Source: CAZPUR01 sp964589815 (GTDB taxonomy: Bacteria; Patescibacteriota; Microgenomatia; UBA1400). From it: a stretch of DNA of 52,640 bases. Position numbers and translations under genes: made by a program. Positions 6,817-13,723 of the stretch are shown in pieces. Below the pieces are notes generated by a model. The model saw nothing but the letters and a program-made list of their open reading frames with translations. It did no database searches and was not told where the DNA came from. The stretch covers positions 1 to 52,640 of the forward strand of contig CAZPUR010000007.1 of the NCBI GenBank assembly GCA_964589815.1, written 5' to 3'. Positions within the stretch are counted from its first letter, which is position 1. The number at the start of each line of letters is the position of its first letter.

Positions 6817-7596
6817 ATGACAATAAAAAAAATTAGTTTCTTTCACCAACCAAGAAAAGTTCTCATTATTGGTTTTGGCAGAATGGGCAAGTTGCTTACC
6901 AGAATAATCTTAAACACAACCAGGGCTCAAGTTTATGTTTTGTCCAGAACCAAAAGAAAATCAAAGACGAAAAGGCTGACTTTTTTCAATAATTGGAATA
7001 ATCTACCTCATTTTGACTTAATTATTCCTGGCGTGCCGATTTCTATTTTTGAGAGTTGCATTAAAAAAATTGCCACCTACATAAAATTCCCCAGTATTTG
7101 TCTAGATATCTGTTCTGTTAAAGTCCATCCGGTTAAGGTAATGAAAAAAAATTTACCTCCCCAGATTAAAATTATTAGCAGTCATCCCATGTTTGGTCCG
7201 GATTTTTATAAAATCAATCATGGCTTAAAGGGTCTAAAAATGGTCTTGCATAATATCAATGCTCAAAAAAGAGACTACGATTCTTTAAAAGTATTTTTCC
7301 AATCTTTAGGTTTAAAAATCATGGAAATGGCTCCGGAAAAACATGATTTATATATGGCCCGTAGTTTGGGTTTGTCCTATTTAGTAGGAACCATAGACAA
7401 TCAATTGGGCATTAAAAAAACACCGATTGACACTTATAACTTTGGTCTGCTTTTAGAAAACGCTCAAATTGTAGCCCATGACAGCCATCAGCTTTTTTTG
7501 GATATGCAGAAATTTAATCCTTACAGTAAGCAGGTTAGAAATAAGTTTTTGAAAACCGCCAAAAGTTTAATCACTCAACTCAATAGACAAAAATAA
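6817..7596 (+). CDS. tyrA: Prephenate dehydrogenase
   Basis: Oxidative decarboxylation of prephenate to 4-hydroxyphenylpyruvate, the tyrosine branch. The N-terminal Rossmann motif is IIGFGRMGKLL. The substrate region includes ISSHPMFGP, a strong family signature, and the helical C-terminal part follows. At 259 residues it is a compact version without an ACT or mutase domain. The ATG lies two bases after the aminotransferase stop. Downstream is tyrS, which may also have its own promoter inside the end of this gene. Confidence 0.9.
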   Translation: MTIKKISFFHQPRKVLIIGFGRMGKLLTRIILNTTRAQVYVLSRTKRKSKTKRLTFFNNWNNLPHFDLIIPGVPISIFESCIKKIATYIKFPSICLDICSVKVHPVKVMKKNLPPQIKIISSHPMFGPDFYKINHGLKGLKMVLHNINAQKRDYDSLKVFFQSLGLKIMEMAPEKHDLYMARSLGLSYLVGTIDNQLGIKKTPIDTYNFGLLLENAQIVAHDSHQLFLDMQKFNPYSKQVRNKFLKTAKSLITQLNRQK

Positions 7597-7613
7597 GGCT
7601 TTTGTTATAGAAT
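7584..7613 (+). promoter_or_regulatory. Possible internal promoter for tyrS, leaderless type
   Basis: TAGACA (7584-7589), an 18-bp spacer and TAGAAT (7608-7613). Only six bases separate the -10 box from the tyrS ATG at 7620, and no Shine-Dalgarno sequence precedes that ATG. A transcript from here would start at or next to the start codon. Confidence 0.45.
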
Positions 7614-7619
7614 AGAACT

Positions 7620-8810
7620 ATGAATAAAATTAAGGAACTATTAGAAAGAAGGGTAGATAAAATTTACCCTTCTAAAAAAGCTTTGGAAAAAGTTTTGCGC
7701 TCAGGTAAAAAACTCAGACTTTACCAGGGCTTTGATCCTTCTCGACCCAATTTACATCTTGGCCACTTAGCTGGATTATTAACCTTAAAGCAATTTCAAC
7801 AACTTGGTCATGAGGTTATTTTTTTAATTGGTGATTTTACCGGCACCATCGGTGACCCGACGGGAAAATCAGAAACCAGAAGGGCATTAACTCAAAAACA
7901 AGTTAAGGAGAACGCTCAGACTTACCAAGAACAAGCAGGGATGGTTTTAGATTTCACTGGCAAAAATCCGGTAAAAATGAAGTTTAATTCAGCCTGGCTC
8001 TCTAAACTTAAGTTTGCTGATGTTTTAAAAATTGCTCACCATTTCACCGTCCCTCAACTTTTGGAAAGAGATATGTTTCAGCAAAGGCTAAAGGAAAATA
8101 AAGAAATTTACCTTTCTGAATTTATGTACCCCGTTATGCAAGGCTATGATTCGGTGGCTATGGAAGTTGACCTGGAAGTGGGTGGTTCTGATCAGCTTTT
8201 CAATATGATGGCCGGCAGAAAACTAATTAAAGGAATCTTAAATAAAGAAAAGTTCGTTTTAACCACCAAGATTTTGGCCGATGCTGAGGGTAGAAAAATT
8301 GGTAAAACTGAAGGCAATGCGATTAATATTATCAATCCGCCGGAAACCCTTTTTGGTCAGATTATGAATCTTTCTGATGATTGTATTGTTCCTTGTTTTG
8401 AACTGGCTACTGAAGTTCCCTTAGCTAGGATAGGGGAAATTAAAAAGTCTCTGAAAGCCGGCGCAAACCCGATGAAGTTTAAAAAAGAATTGGCAGGTGA
8501 AATCGTGGCCATGCTATATAACTCACAAGCACGCACTTTAGCTTTATCACATTTTGAAAAAGTATTTCAGGGTAGGGGAGTACCAGAAAAAGTTAAAAGT
8601 GTAAAGTTAAAAGTGAAAAGTTGGAATCTAATTGATCTTTTAGTAAAATTAAAACTTGCTTCGAGTAAATCTGAGGCCAAAAGATTAATTAACCAAGGGG
8701 CAGTTAAAATTAACAATGAAACAATCCGCCAGCTGGCGGATCAATCATTAACCATTAATTCCGGCGATATTATTCAAGTGGGTAAAAAAAAGTGGGTGAA
8801 AATAAAATGA
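7620..8810 (+). CDS. tyrS: Tyrosyl-tRNA synthetase
   Basis: Charges tRNA-Tyr. The class I HIGH motif appears as HLGH in RPNLHLGHLAGLL, and the KMSKS loop as KIGKTEG, as in many bacterial TyrS. The tyrosine/ATP site contains GGSDQLFNMMAGR. The C-terminal S4 RNA-binding domain (from about residue 335) starts NLIDLLVKLKLASSKSEAKRLI. An insert rich in Lys/Val/Ser (about 322-334) between catalytic and S4 domains is encoded by a low-complexity AGTTAAAAGT-type repeat seen also in rluD and in the attenuator leader. A perfect 18-bp palindrome (8724-8741) lies in the S4 part. The gene closes the aromatic operon. Confidence 0.95.
   Translation: MNKIKELLERRVDKIYPSKKALEKVLRSGKKLRLYQGFDPSRPNLHLGHLAGLLTLKQFQQLGHEVIFLIGDFTGTIGDPTGKSETRRALTQKQVKENAQTYQEQAGMVLDFTGKNPVKMKFNSAWLSKLKFADVLKIAHHFTVPQLLERDMFQQRLKENKEIYLSEFMYPVMQGYDSVAMEVDLEVGGSDQLFNMMAGRKLIKGILNKEKFVLTTKILADAEGRKIGKTEGNAINIINPPETLFGQIMNLSDDCIVPCFELATEVPLARIGEIKKSLKAGANPMKFKKELAGEIVAMLYNSQARTLALSHFEKVFQGRGVPEKVKSVKLKVKSWNLIDLLVKLKLASSKSEAKRLINQGAVKINNETIRQLADQSLTINSGDIIQVGKKKWVKIK
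8591..8622 (+). repeat. Low-complexity AGTTAAAAGT-type repeat inside tyrS
   Basis: Imperfect iteration of AGTTAAAAGTG encoding a KVKSVKLKVKS linker. Closely similar tracts occur at 2794-2814 (attenuator leader) and on the minus strand at 42021-42053 in the RluD-family gene (KLKVKSAKLEV). Confidence 0.6.
8724..8741 (+). repeat. Perfect 18-bp palindrome in tyrS
   Basis: ATCCGCCAGCTGGCGGAT is its own reverse complement and lies in the S4-domain coding region. The arm TCCGCC/GGCGGA recurs in recG at 10915-10937. It may be a member of the short palindromic repeat set or chance. Confidence 0.5.
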
Positions 8811-9046
8811 GTGAAGGTGAACCATCATTTGAAGATGCGGCTCAACGATTTAAAAAAATTAAATCAAAAACTGGTCGTCCTGTTACTCAAGAATCACTCA
8901 CAGAAGCGCCAAGAAAAAGGGCAGCCAGAATTCTTGCCCAAATGCAAGAAAATAAAGTAGATTCAAGATTTCGTTCTCGACTTTCGCCAGTAGCTAAGGA
9001 GATTCTTGAAAAAACAAAAGAAAGAGTAAAACCAAAAAATGGCTGA
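8807..9046 (+). CDS. Small basic helical protein, unknown (79 residues)
   Basis: The ATG at 8807 overlaps the tyrS TGA (ATGA), a better choice than the upstream GTG at 8792 inside tyrS. The product is charged and probably largely helical (SFEDAAQRFKKIKSK, then RKRAARILAQMQENK), with a basic C-terminus and no cysteine, signal peptide or membrane segment. It overlaps the next small gene by 8 bp. I do not recognise a family. The coupling to tyrS and to two further small genes suggests a translated operon tail rather than a chance frame. Confidence 0.55.
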   Translation: MSEGEPSFEDAAQRFKKIKSKTGRPVTQESLTEAPRKRAARILAQMQENKVDSRFRSRLSPVAKEILEKTKERVKPKNG

Positions 9047-9302
9047 AAATTATTGCGCTCGAAGATATGCTTACGATCCACATGAATGCCTTGGCTACCA
9101 TCAAAATATAGGAGATAACTGTAGATTGCTCTCTCCGAACCAAGCTAGTCACGAGTCTTTTGTTATAGATTCTAAAGAAAGAGCGGTTTTTCCCCAGAGG
9201 GGGAATGCCTGTAGCGAGGTGTATGCAAGGTTAAGAACGTCTGAGGTTAAACCAACGGTAAAAGCTCCTATTAGTAGTTTAAGGCCACCATTAGAAGAAT
9301 GA
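9039..9302 (+). CDS. Small Cys-containing protein, unknown (87 residues)
   Basis: Starts with ATG inside the previous gene (8-bp overlap) and its TGA overlaps the next small frame (ATGA). The protein is rich in Tyr/His near the N-terminus (CARRYAYDPHECLGYHQ) and has four cysteines (about positions 6, 17, 28, 58), spaced unlike a classical zinc finger. No signal peptide or membrane segment is visible. Not recognised; reality as a gene rests on its overlaps with neighbours. Confidence 0.5.
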   Translation: MAENYCARRYAYDPHECLGYHQNIGDNCRLLSPNQASHESFVIDSKERAVFPQRGNACSEVYARLRTSEVKPTVKAPISSLRPPLEE

Positions 9303-9406
9303 AGCGGAAACAAAAAATAAAAATTATCTGGACGATTATTATGATAATTTCCTCCTTGGCTTTATTAGCCACCTCTTTTCTTCCTGTTCTAAGCTTGCTA
9401 AGATAA
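9299..9406 (+). CDS. Single-span membrane micropeptide (35 residues), unknown
   Basis: ATG overlaps the preceding TGA. The product has a short basic head (MKRKQKIK) followed by a long hydrophobic stretch (about residues 9-33), the profile of a tiny inner-membrane peptide. It is the last of three overlapping small genes between tyrS and recG. No family recognised; coding status is moderately uncertain because of its size. Confidence 0.45.
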   Translation: MKRKQKIKIIWTIIMIISSLALLATSFLPVLSLLR

Positions 9407-9487
9407 ACTTACTAAAATAATTCCTAATTACTAATTCCTTATTAAAAAAGAATTAATTGATCATTGAAAATTGGGATTTGAAAATTT

Positions 9488-11587
9488 ATGAAAAGGCTTG
9501 CTTTGGATACTCCTATTAAAGATCTCTATATGGTAGGCAAAACTTATGCTTCTCGGTTGAAAAAACTGGAAATAGAAACAGTCGAAGACTTGCTTCATCA
9601 TTATCCTTTTCGTTATGATGATTTCCGTTTAATCTCCCAAATTAGTCAGCTTCAACCCGGAGAAATGGTGACCATTCAAGGAGAAATCATTGACTGCCAA
9701 AATGTTTATACGAAAACCGGCAAAAAACTGCAAAAAGCTATGGTTCAAGATTCTTCCGGTCAAATAGAAGCGGTTTGGTTTAACCAGCCTTTTATTCCTC
9801 AAACTTTAAAACCAGGTGTAAAAGTTTCTCTTTCCGGCAAAGTAAATTTTTTCGGACCGAAAATCAGCCTTGTTTCTCCAGAATATGAAATTATAAACGC
9901 GAAAGGGGCGAAAAAAAGACCCATTCATACCGCTCGGTTGGTGCCGGTTTACCCGGAAACCTATGGCCTCAGCTCTAAGTGGCTAAGGTCGCGTATCTTT
10001 CCTTTAATAGAAAAATTAACTCCCCAGATCTCTGACTGGCTCCCGGAAACCATTAAAAAAAAAGAAAGTTTAATTAATTTGAGTTCTGCCTTGCAGAAAA
10101 TTCATTTTCCTCAAGACGAAAAAGAGATTCAACTCGCCAGAAACAGATTAAAATTCGATGAACTTTTCTTAATCCAGTTTAATAGCTTAATCAGAAAGAA
10201 AAATTGGCAAAAGAACAAAACCACTCATCCCTTTACTATTGACCAGGAATCGGCCAGAGGCCGATCGTCCCCTGGACGAAAAATCTCAAAATTTATTTCC
10301 CGTCTTCCTTTCAGTCTCACTTCAGCTCAAAATAAAGCTCTTAAAGAAATTCTTCATGATTTAAAAAAGCAAAAACCAATGAATCGGCTCTTGGAGGGTG
10401 ACGTCGGTTCAGGTAAAACTGTGGTCGCCGCTGTCGCTATCTATGCTGCCTCTCTAAATAATCTCCAGTCTGCTTTAATGGCTCCCACAGAAATTCTGGC
10501 TCAACAACACTACCAGACCATTAAAACGCTTTTAGAGCCTTTGGGGGTAAATATTGCTCTTTTAACCGGCAGCAAGAAATTGAAAATTGAAAATTGTAAA
10601 TTGGATATTGTGATAGGTACCCATGCTTTAATCTATGATAAGGTCAAAATGGAAAACTTGGGCTTGGTCGTAGTGGACGAACAACATCGTTTTGGAGTTG
10701 AACAAAGAGCTAAATTAATTAAAAAAGGCCGAGCGCCTCATATTTTAACGATGACCGCCACTCCCATTCCCCGAACCATTGCCTTAACTTTATACGGAGA
10801 TTTAGACCTTTCTATTTTAGATGAAATGCCCGCCGGCAGAAAGCAAACCAAAACCTGGGTGGTTCCTTGGGAAAAAAGATATGCCGCTTATAATTGGATC
10901 AAAGAACAGGTCAATCCGCCAGCCGCCAGCCGGCGGAGTGGAGAAAAAGCTCAGGCTTTTATTGTTTGCCCCTTAATCGAAGAGTCAGATAAGGAATCAA
11001 TGAAAGATATTAGAGCGGCTACGGCCGAGTTTGAACGACTGGCTAAACAAATTTTTCCTGATTTAAGACTTGGTTTATTACATGGTCGTTTAAAAGCTCA
11101 GATAAAAGAAAAAATAATTACTGATTTCAAGAAAAGGAAATTGGATATTCTTGTCTCTACGCCAGTAGTCGAAGTGGGCATTGATATTCCTTCAGCCACG
11201 ATTATGATGGTTGAGGCGGCTGAACGTTTTGGTTTAGCCCAACTTCATCAACTAAGGGGTAGAGTAGGCAGGTCCGACCAACAAGCCTATTGTCTTCTTT
11301 TTACCTCTCAAAAAGATAAAGAGTCTTTAAAAAGACTCAAGGCGATGGAAGAATATCATTCAGGCTTTAAACTAGCAGAGATAGACTTGAAACTTAGAGG
11401 TCCGGGAGAAATTTATGGCACTAAACAACATGGTTTTCAAAAATTGAAAATTGCCTCTTATCATGAACTTAAACTGATAGAAAAAACAAAATTCTGGGCC
11501 CAAAAAACCGTTAATAAACTTAGTCTTTTTCCCTTATTGAAAGCCAAGTTAAAAAAAGATAAAATAAAGAATATAGAGCCCAATTAG
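9488..11587 (+). CDS. recG: ATP-dependent DNA helicase RecG
   Basis: Remodels stalled replication forks and branched DNA. The N-terminal wedge/OB domain spans about residues 60-150, with VTIQGEIIDCQNVYTKTGKKL in part. The helicase core has Walker A in EGDVGSGKTVVAA, DEQH in VVDEQHRFGVEQRA, the TMTATPIPRT motif, and motif VI QLRGRVGRS. The 699-residue length fits. Three repeat-derived segments lie within the frame: a palindromic element at 10252-10279, one at 10915-10937, and a low-complexity KKLKIENCKLDI stretch near 10576-10604. All lie between conserved blocks, so the protein is probably functional. Confidence 0.95.
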   Translation: MKRLALDTPIKDLYMVGKTYASRLKKLEIETVEDLLHHYPFRYDDFRLISQISQLQPGEMVTIQGEIIDCQNVYTKTGKKLQKAMVQDSSGQIEAVWFNQPFIPQTLKPGVKVSLSGKVNFFGPKISLVSPEYEIINAKGAKKRPIHTARLVPVYPETYGLSSKWLRSRIFPLIEKLTPQISDWLPETIKKKESLINLSSALQKIHFPQDEKEIQLARNRLKFDELFLIQFNSLIRKKNWQKNKTTHPFTIDQESARGRSSPGRKISKFISRLPFSLTSAQNKALKEILHDLKKQKPMNRLLEGDVGSGKTVVAAVAIYAASLNNLQSALMAPTEILAQQHYQTIKTLLEPLGVNIALLTGSKKLKIENCKLDIVIGTHALIYDKVKMENLGLVVVDEQHRFGVEQRAKLIKKGRAPHILTMTATPIPRTIALTLYGDLDLSILDEMPAGRKQTKTWVVPWEKRYAAYNWIKEQVNPPAASRRSGEKAQAFIVCPLIEESDKESMKDIRAATAEFERLAKQIFPDLRLGLLHGRLKAQIKEKIITDFKKRKLDILVSTPVVEVGIDIPSATIMMVEAAERFGLAQLHQLRGRVGRSDQQAYCLLFTSQKDKESLKRLKAMEEYHSGFKLAEIDLKLRGPGEIYGTKQHGFQKLKIASYHELKLIEKTKFWAQKTVNKLSLFPLLKAKLKKDKIKNIEPN
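10252..10279 (+). repeat. Double-hairpin palindromic repeat inside recG, copy 1
   Basis: Two small stems in tandem: GGCC-AGA-GGCC and TCGTCC-CCT-GGACGA. It encodes ARGRSSPGR. The same 28-bp element occurs in the opposite orientation at 23917-23944 inside another gene, with 26 of 28 bases identical. Confidence 0.8.
10915..10937 (+). repeat. Palindromic repeat inside recG (TCCGCC/GGCGGA arms)
   Basis: Inverted arms TCCGCC (10915-10920) and GGCGGA (10932-10937) flank an AGCCGCC-rich centre. It encodes Pro-Pro-Ala-Ala-Ser-Arg-Arg, a stretch unlike the surrounding RecG sequence. The same arms occur in the tyrS palindrome at 8724-8741. Confidence 0.65.
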
Positions 11588-11592
11588 GGCTC
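11576..11592 (+). terminator. Hairpin at the end of recG
   Basis: GAGCCC - AATTA - GGGCTC forms a perfect 6-bp stem spanning the recG stop codon. No T run follows directly, so it may slow or protect rather than terminate transcription. Confidence 0.4.
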
Positions 11593-11632
11593 AATGTCAA
11601 ATTACTAATTCCTAATTTCTAATAAAATATTT

Positions 11633-11669
11633 AATTTCCAATTAGAAATTGGAAATTGGAAATTTTTTT
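11633..11669 (+). terminator. Hairpin plus T7 tract immediately before rpmF
   Basis: A perfect 11-bp stem AATTTCCAATT (11633-11643) / AATTGGAAATT (11647-11657) with a 3-nt loop is followed by GGAAA and seven T residues ending at the base before the rpmF ATG (11670). It resembles a weak intrinsic terminator placed against a start codon, like the attenuator before the aromatic operon. The stem is AT-rich, so strength is doubtful. Confidence 0.4.
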
Positions 11670-11819
11670 ATGGGCGCTTTACCAAAAAGAAAAATCTCTA
11701 CCAGAAGAAAAGGCAAAAGGCGGGCTAATAAAAAAATCCTCCTACCTCATCTTATTAAATGTCCTTCTTGCGGGGCAAAAAAAATCTATCGACAAATCTG
11801 TCCAAATTGTGGGAAATAA
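11670..11819 (+). CDS. rpmF: 50S ribosomal protein L32
   Basis: A 49-residue protein beginning MGALPKRKISTRRKGKRR, the family's basic N-terminal tail, and ending with a four-cysteine zinc ribbon CPSCG - CPNCGK. This is the Zn-binding (C+) form of L32. The ATG directly follows a T7 tract. Its TAA overlaps the nusB start by one base, indicating tight coupling between a ribosomal protein and a transcription antitermination factor. Confidence 0.95.
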   Translation: MGALPKRKISTRRKGKRRANKKILLPHLIKCPSCGAKKIYRQICPNCGK

Positions 11820-12172
11820 TGAAAACTGTCCAAGATCCTAGGCATAAAAAAAGACAGAAAATAATCAAAGTACTTTTTAGTTTTAGCTTTCAGTCCCAAA
11901 AAACTCCAAACCTGATCAAGCCCATGATTAAAAAATTACCTCAAATTGACCAACTGATTGCTCAATGCGCTCCGGAATGGCCGGTGGCAAAACTTAATAA
12001 AGTCGATTTAGCCATCTTAAGGTTGGCCATTTTTGAACTTTTATCAAAAAAAACTCCCAAAAAAGTAGTCATTGACGAAGCCGTAGAGTTAGCTAAACAA
12101 TATGGTTCTTCAAGCTCATCTAAATTTGTTAATGGTGTTTTAGGAACAGTTTTGTTAGAATTGACCAAGTAA
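11819..12172 (+). CDS. nusB: Transcription antitermination protein NusB
   Basis: All-helical RNA-binding protein that, with NusE, assembles antitermination complexes on rRNA leaders. The C-terminal half is diagnostic: KLNKVDLAILRLAIFELL and KVVIDEAVELAKQYGSSSSS followed by KFVNGVLGTV. The chosen start is the ATG at 11819 (117 residues), which overlaps the rpmF stop. The longer frame beginning at 11759 would run through rpmF and is not credible. Confidence 0.92.
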   Translation: MKTVQDPRHKKRQKIIKVLFSFSFQSQKTPNLIKPMIKKLPQIDQLIAQCAPEWPVAKLNKVDLAILRLAIFELLSKKTPKKVVIDEAVELAKQYGSSSSSKFVNGVLGTVLLELTK

Positions 12173-12177
12173 TCTTA

Positions 12178-12213
12178 GTCATCCCGAATCCGCCTTCGGC
12201 AGACATCGGGATC
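12178..12213 (+). repeat. Intergenic palindromic repeat between nusB and the acyl-carrier-like gene
   Basis: Outer arms ATCCCGA (12181-12187) and TCGGGAT (12206-12212) with an inner GCC-TT-CGGC hairpin, preceded by GTC. The GTCATC lead-in resembles that of the element at 6318-6342. Confidence 0.7.
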
Positions 12214-12223
12214 TTATAATAAC

Positions 12224-12460
12224 ATGTTAAAAGAAAAAATCATCGACTTAATTGTCCAAACTTTAGGAATAGAGAAAGAAAAAATGACTTTAGAAGCTGA
12301 CCTTTATTCGGATTTTAATGCCAGTGCCTTAGAGGTGGCTGATCTTTTGGCTGTCTGCCAGGAAAAGTTAAATATCTCTCTGCCTCAATTAGATATAAAA
12401 AAAATTAAAACGGTGGCTGATCTGGTAAAAGTCTTTGAAGAAAACTCTGATGAACTTTGA
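12224..12460 (+). CDS. Acyl carrier protein-like, lacking the phosphopantetheine serine
   Basis: The 78-residue four-helix protein aligns without gaps to bacterial ACP, including the C-terminal half QEKLNISLPQLDIKKIKTV. The carrier motif DSL reads S-A-L in YSDFNASALEVADLL. The Asp is Ser34 and the modified Ser is Ala35. If the ungapped alignment is right, the protein cannot carry 4'-phosphopantetheine unless Ser34 substitutes. The gene keeps the common ACP-rnc neighbourhood and directly abuts rnc. It may be a structural or regulatory ACP descendant rather than a fatty-acid carrier. Confidence 0.75.
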   Translation: MLKEKIIDLIVQTLGIEKEKMTLEADLYSDFNASALEVADLLAVCQEKLNISLPQLDIKKIKTVADLVKVFEENSDEL

Positions 12461-13141
12461 TTGAAATTGAAGATGCTTAAAGATTATAAGTTTAAAAATA
12501 AACAACTACTGCAAACTGCCTTAACCCATCGTTCTTATCTTAATGAACATCGAGGGGAAAAATTAGAATCCAATGAACGTTTGGAATTCCTAGGCGATGC
12601 GGTTTTAGAGCTGATTGTTTCCTTATATTTATACCAAAAACATCCCTTTATGCCTGAAGGCAAATTAACTTCTTTAAGAGCTCAATTTGTGCAAACAAAA
12701 ACTTTATCTATGGCCAGCAACAGGCTAGAATTAGGAAGCAAATTAAATCTTTCCCGAGGAGAAAAAGAATCGGGCGGTGCTCAAAATCCCTCCCTTTTAG
12801 CTGATACTTTTGAAGCGATTATAGGTGCTATTTATCAAGATAGTGATTTTAACAACGCTTATAATTTTGTCCAAAAAAACCTCTTAAACCCTTGTGAAAA
12901 ATTATTTAAAGCCAAATTGCCCCAGGACTTCAAAAGCAAACTCCAAGAACTAGTTCAAAGTCAAGGCTTTAGCTCTCCTATCTACAAAGTTTTAAGCTCT
13001 CTGGGTCCAGACCATAAAAAGATTTTTAAGGTATCCGTTCTCGTCAATCATAAAAGTTCTGGCTTCGGAGTCGGGAGGTCTAAGCAAGAAGCTGAACAAA
13101 AAGCTGCCCAAAAAGCACTTGAAAAATTAGCCAAGAAATAA
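12461..13141 (+). CDS. rnc: Ribonuclease III
   Basis: Cleaves double-stranded RNA in rRNA and mRNA processing. The signature ERLEFLGDAVLELIVS and the second acidic site LLADTFEAIIGAIYQD are intact. The C-terminal double-stranded RNA-binding domain (from about residue 150) ends with SKQEAEQKAAQKALEKL. The frame opens with TTG directly after the upstream TGA. An ATG at 12473 (MLKDYKFKN) is an equally plausible start and gives a more usual N-terminus. Confidence 0.93.
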   Translation: MKLKMLKDYKFKNKQLLQTALTHRSYLNEHRGEKLESNERLEFLGDAVLELIVSLYLYQKHPFMPEGKLTSLRAQFVQTKTLSMASNRLELGSKLNLSRGEKESGGAQNPSLLADTFEAIIGAIYQDSDFNNAYNFVQKNLLNPCEKLFKAKLPQDFKSKLQELVQSQGFSSPIYKVLSSLGPDHKKIFKVSVLVNHKSSGFGVGRSKQEAEQKAAQKALEKLAKK

Positions 13142-13225
13142 TAAAATACTAACTCGATGGTTAATGGCTAATGACTCATGGTTAAAATTTCTTAATCATC
13201 AATCATTAATCATTAATAATTAAAT

Positions 13226-13450
13226 TTGCTTAAAATTAAACTATCCAGAACTGGTAAAAAAAATCAGCCCTCGTACCGGATTGTAGTGGCTGAAGCCCGC
13301 TCTAAAAGAGATGGTAAGTATCTTGATAGCCTAGGCTTTTACAACCCCTTAAGCCAGCCTAAAACAATCGATATCAACAAGAAAAAGTATCAAGAATGGC
13401 TGCAAAAAGGAGCTCAACCAACTGAGACAGTCAGAAGAATCATCAAATAA
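13226..13450 (+). CDS. rpsP: 30S ribosomal protein S16
   Basis: A 74-residue S16 with LKIKLSRTGKKNQPSYRIVVAE split across the first strand and DGKYLDSLGFYNP following, both typical. The start is TTG at 13226; no ATG or GTG in frame gives a complete N-terminus. The downstream KH-domain gene is its usual neighbour. The 84 bp before it are AT-rich with repeated TTAATCAT-like words. Confidence 0.93.
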   Translation: MLKIKLSRTGKKNQPSYRIVVAEARSKRDGKYLDSLGFYNPLSQPKTIDINKKKYQEWLQKGAQPTETVRRIIK

Positions 13451-13486
13451 TCCAATAATCCAATTTGAGTATTTGAGTATTAAATT

Positions 13487-13723
13487 ATGAAAGATCTCAT
13501 TAAATACATTGTTACTTCGATTATTGACCAACCCAAAGCATTTTCCCTTGAAGAACAAAAAACCGAATCTGGTTTTATCAATTATATTATCAGTGTGGCG
13601 CCGGAAGACATGGGAAAGGTGATTGGCAAAAAAGGTCAAATTATCAAGGCCATTCGCACTTTAGTCAGAATCAAGGCTTTTCAGGAAGGAAAAAAGGTAA
13701 TTCTCTCTCTTAAGGAAGATTAA
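13487..13723 (+). CDS. khpA: KH-domain RNA-binding protein (KhpA/YlqC family)
   Basis: A 78-residue single KH domain. The N-terminus MKDLIKYIVTSIIDQP and the GxxG loop in DMGKVIGKKGQIIKAIRTLV are characteristic. It binds structured RNA and is usually encoded next to rpsP, as here. The 3' end overlaps the convergent pilO gene by 14 bp. Confidence 0.92.
   Translation: MKDLIKYIVTSIIDQPKAFSLEEQKTESGFINYIISVAPEDMGKVIGKKGQIIKAIRTLVRIKAFQEGKKVILSLKED

Noticed and set aside
11759..11818. Longer NusB N-terminus from 11759.
   Set aside because: It would overlap rpmF in another frame, and the residues do not resemble NusB. The ATG at 11819 overlaps the rpmF stop and fits the family.
12215..12220. TATAAT just before the acyl-carrier-like gene as a promoter.
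   Set aside because: It ends only three bases before the ATG, so transcription would begin inside the gene, and no -35 box is properly placed; the base run belongs to the end of a repeat.
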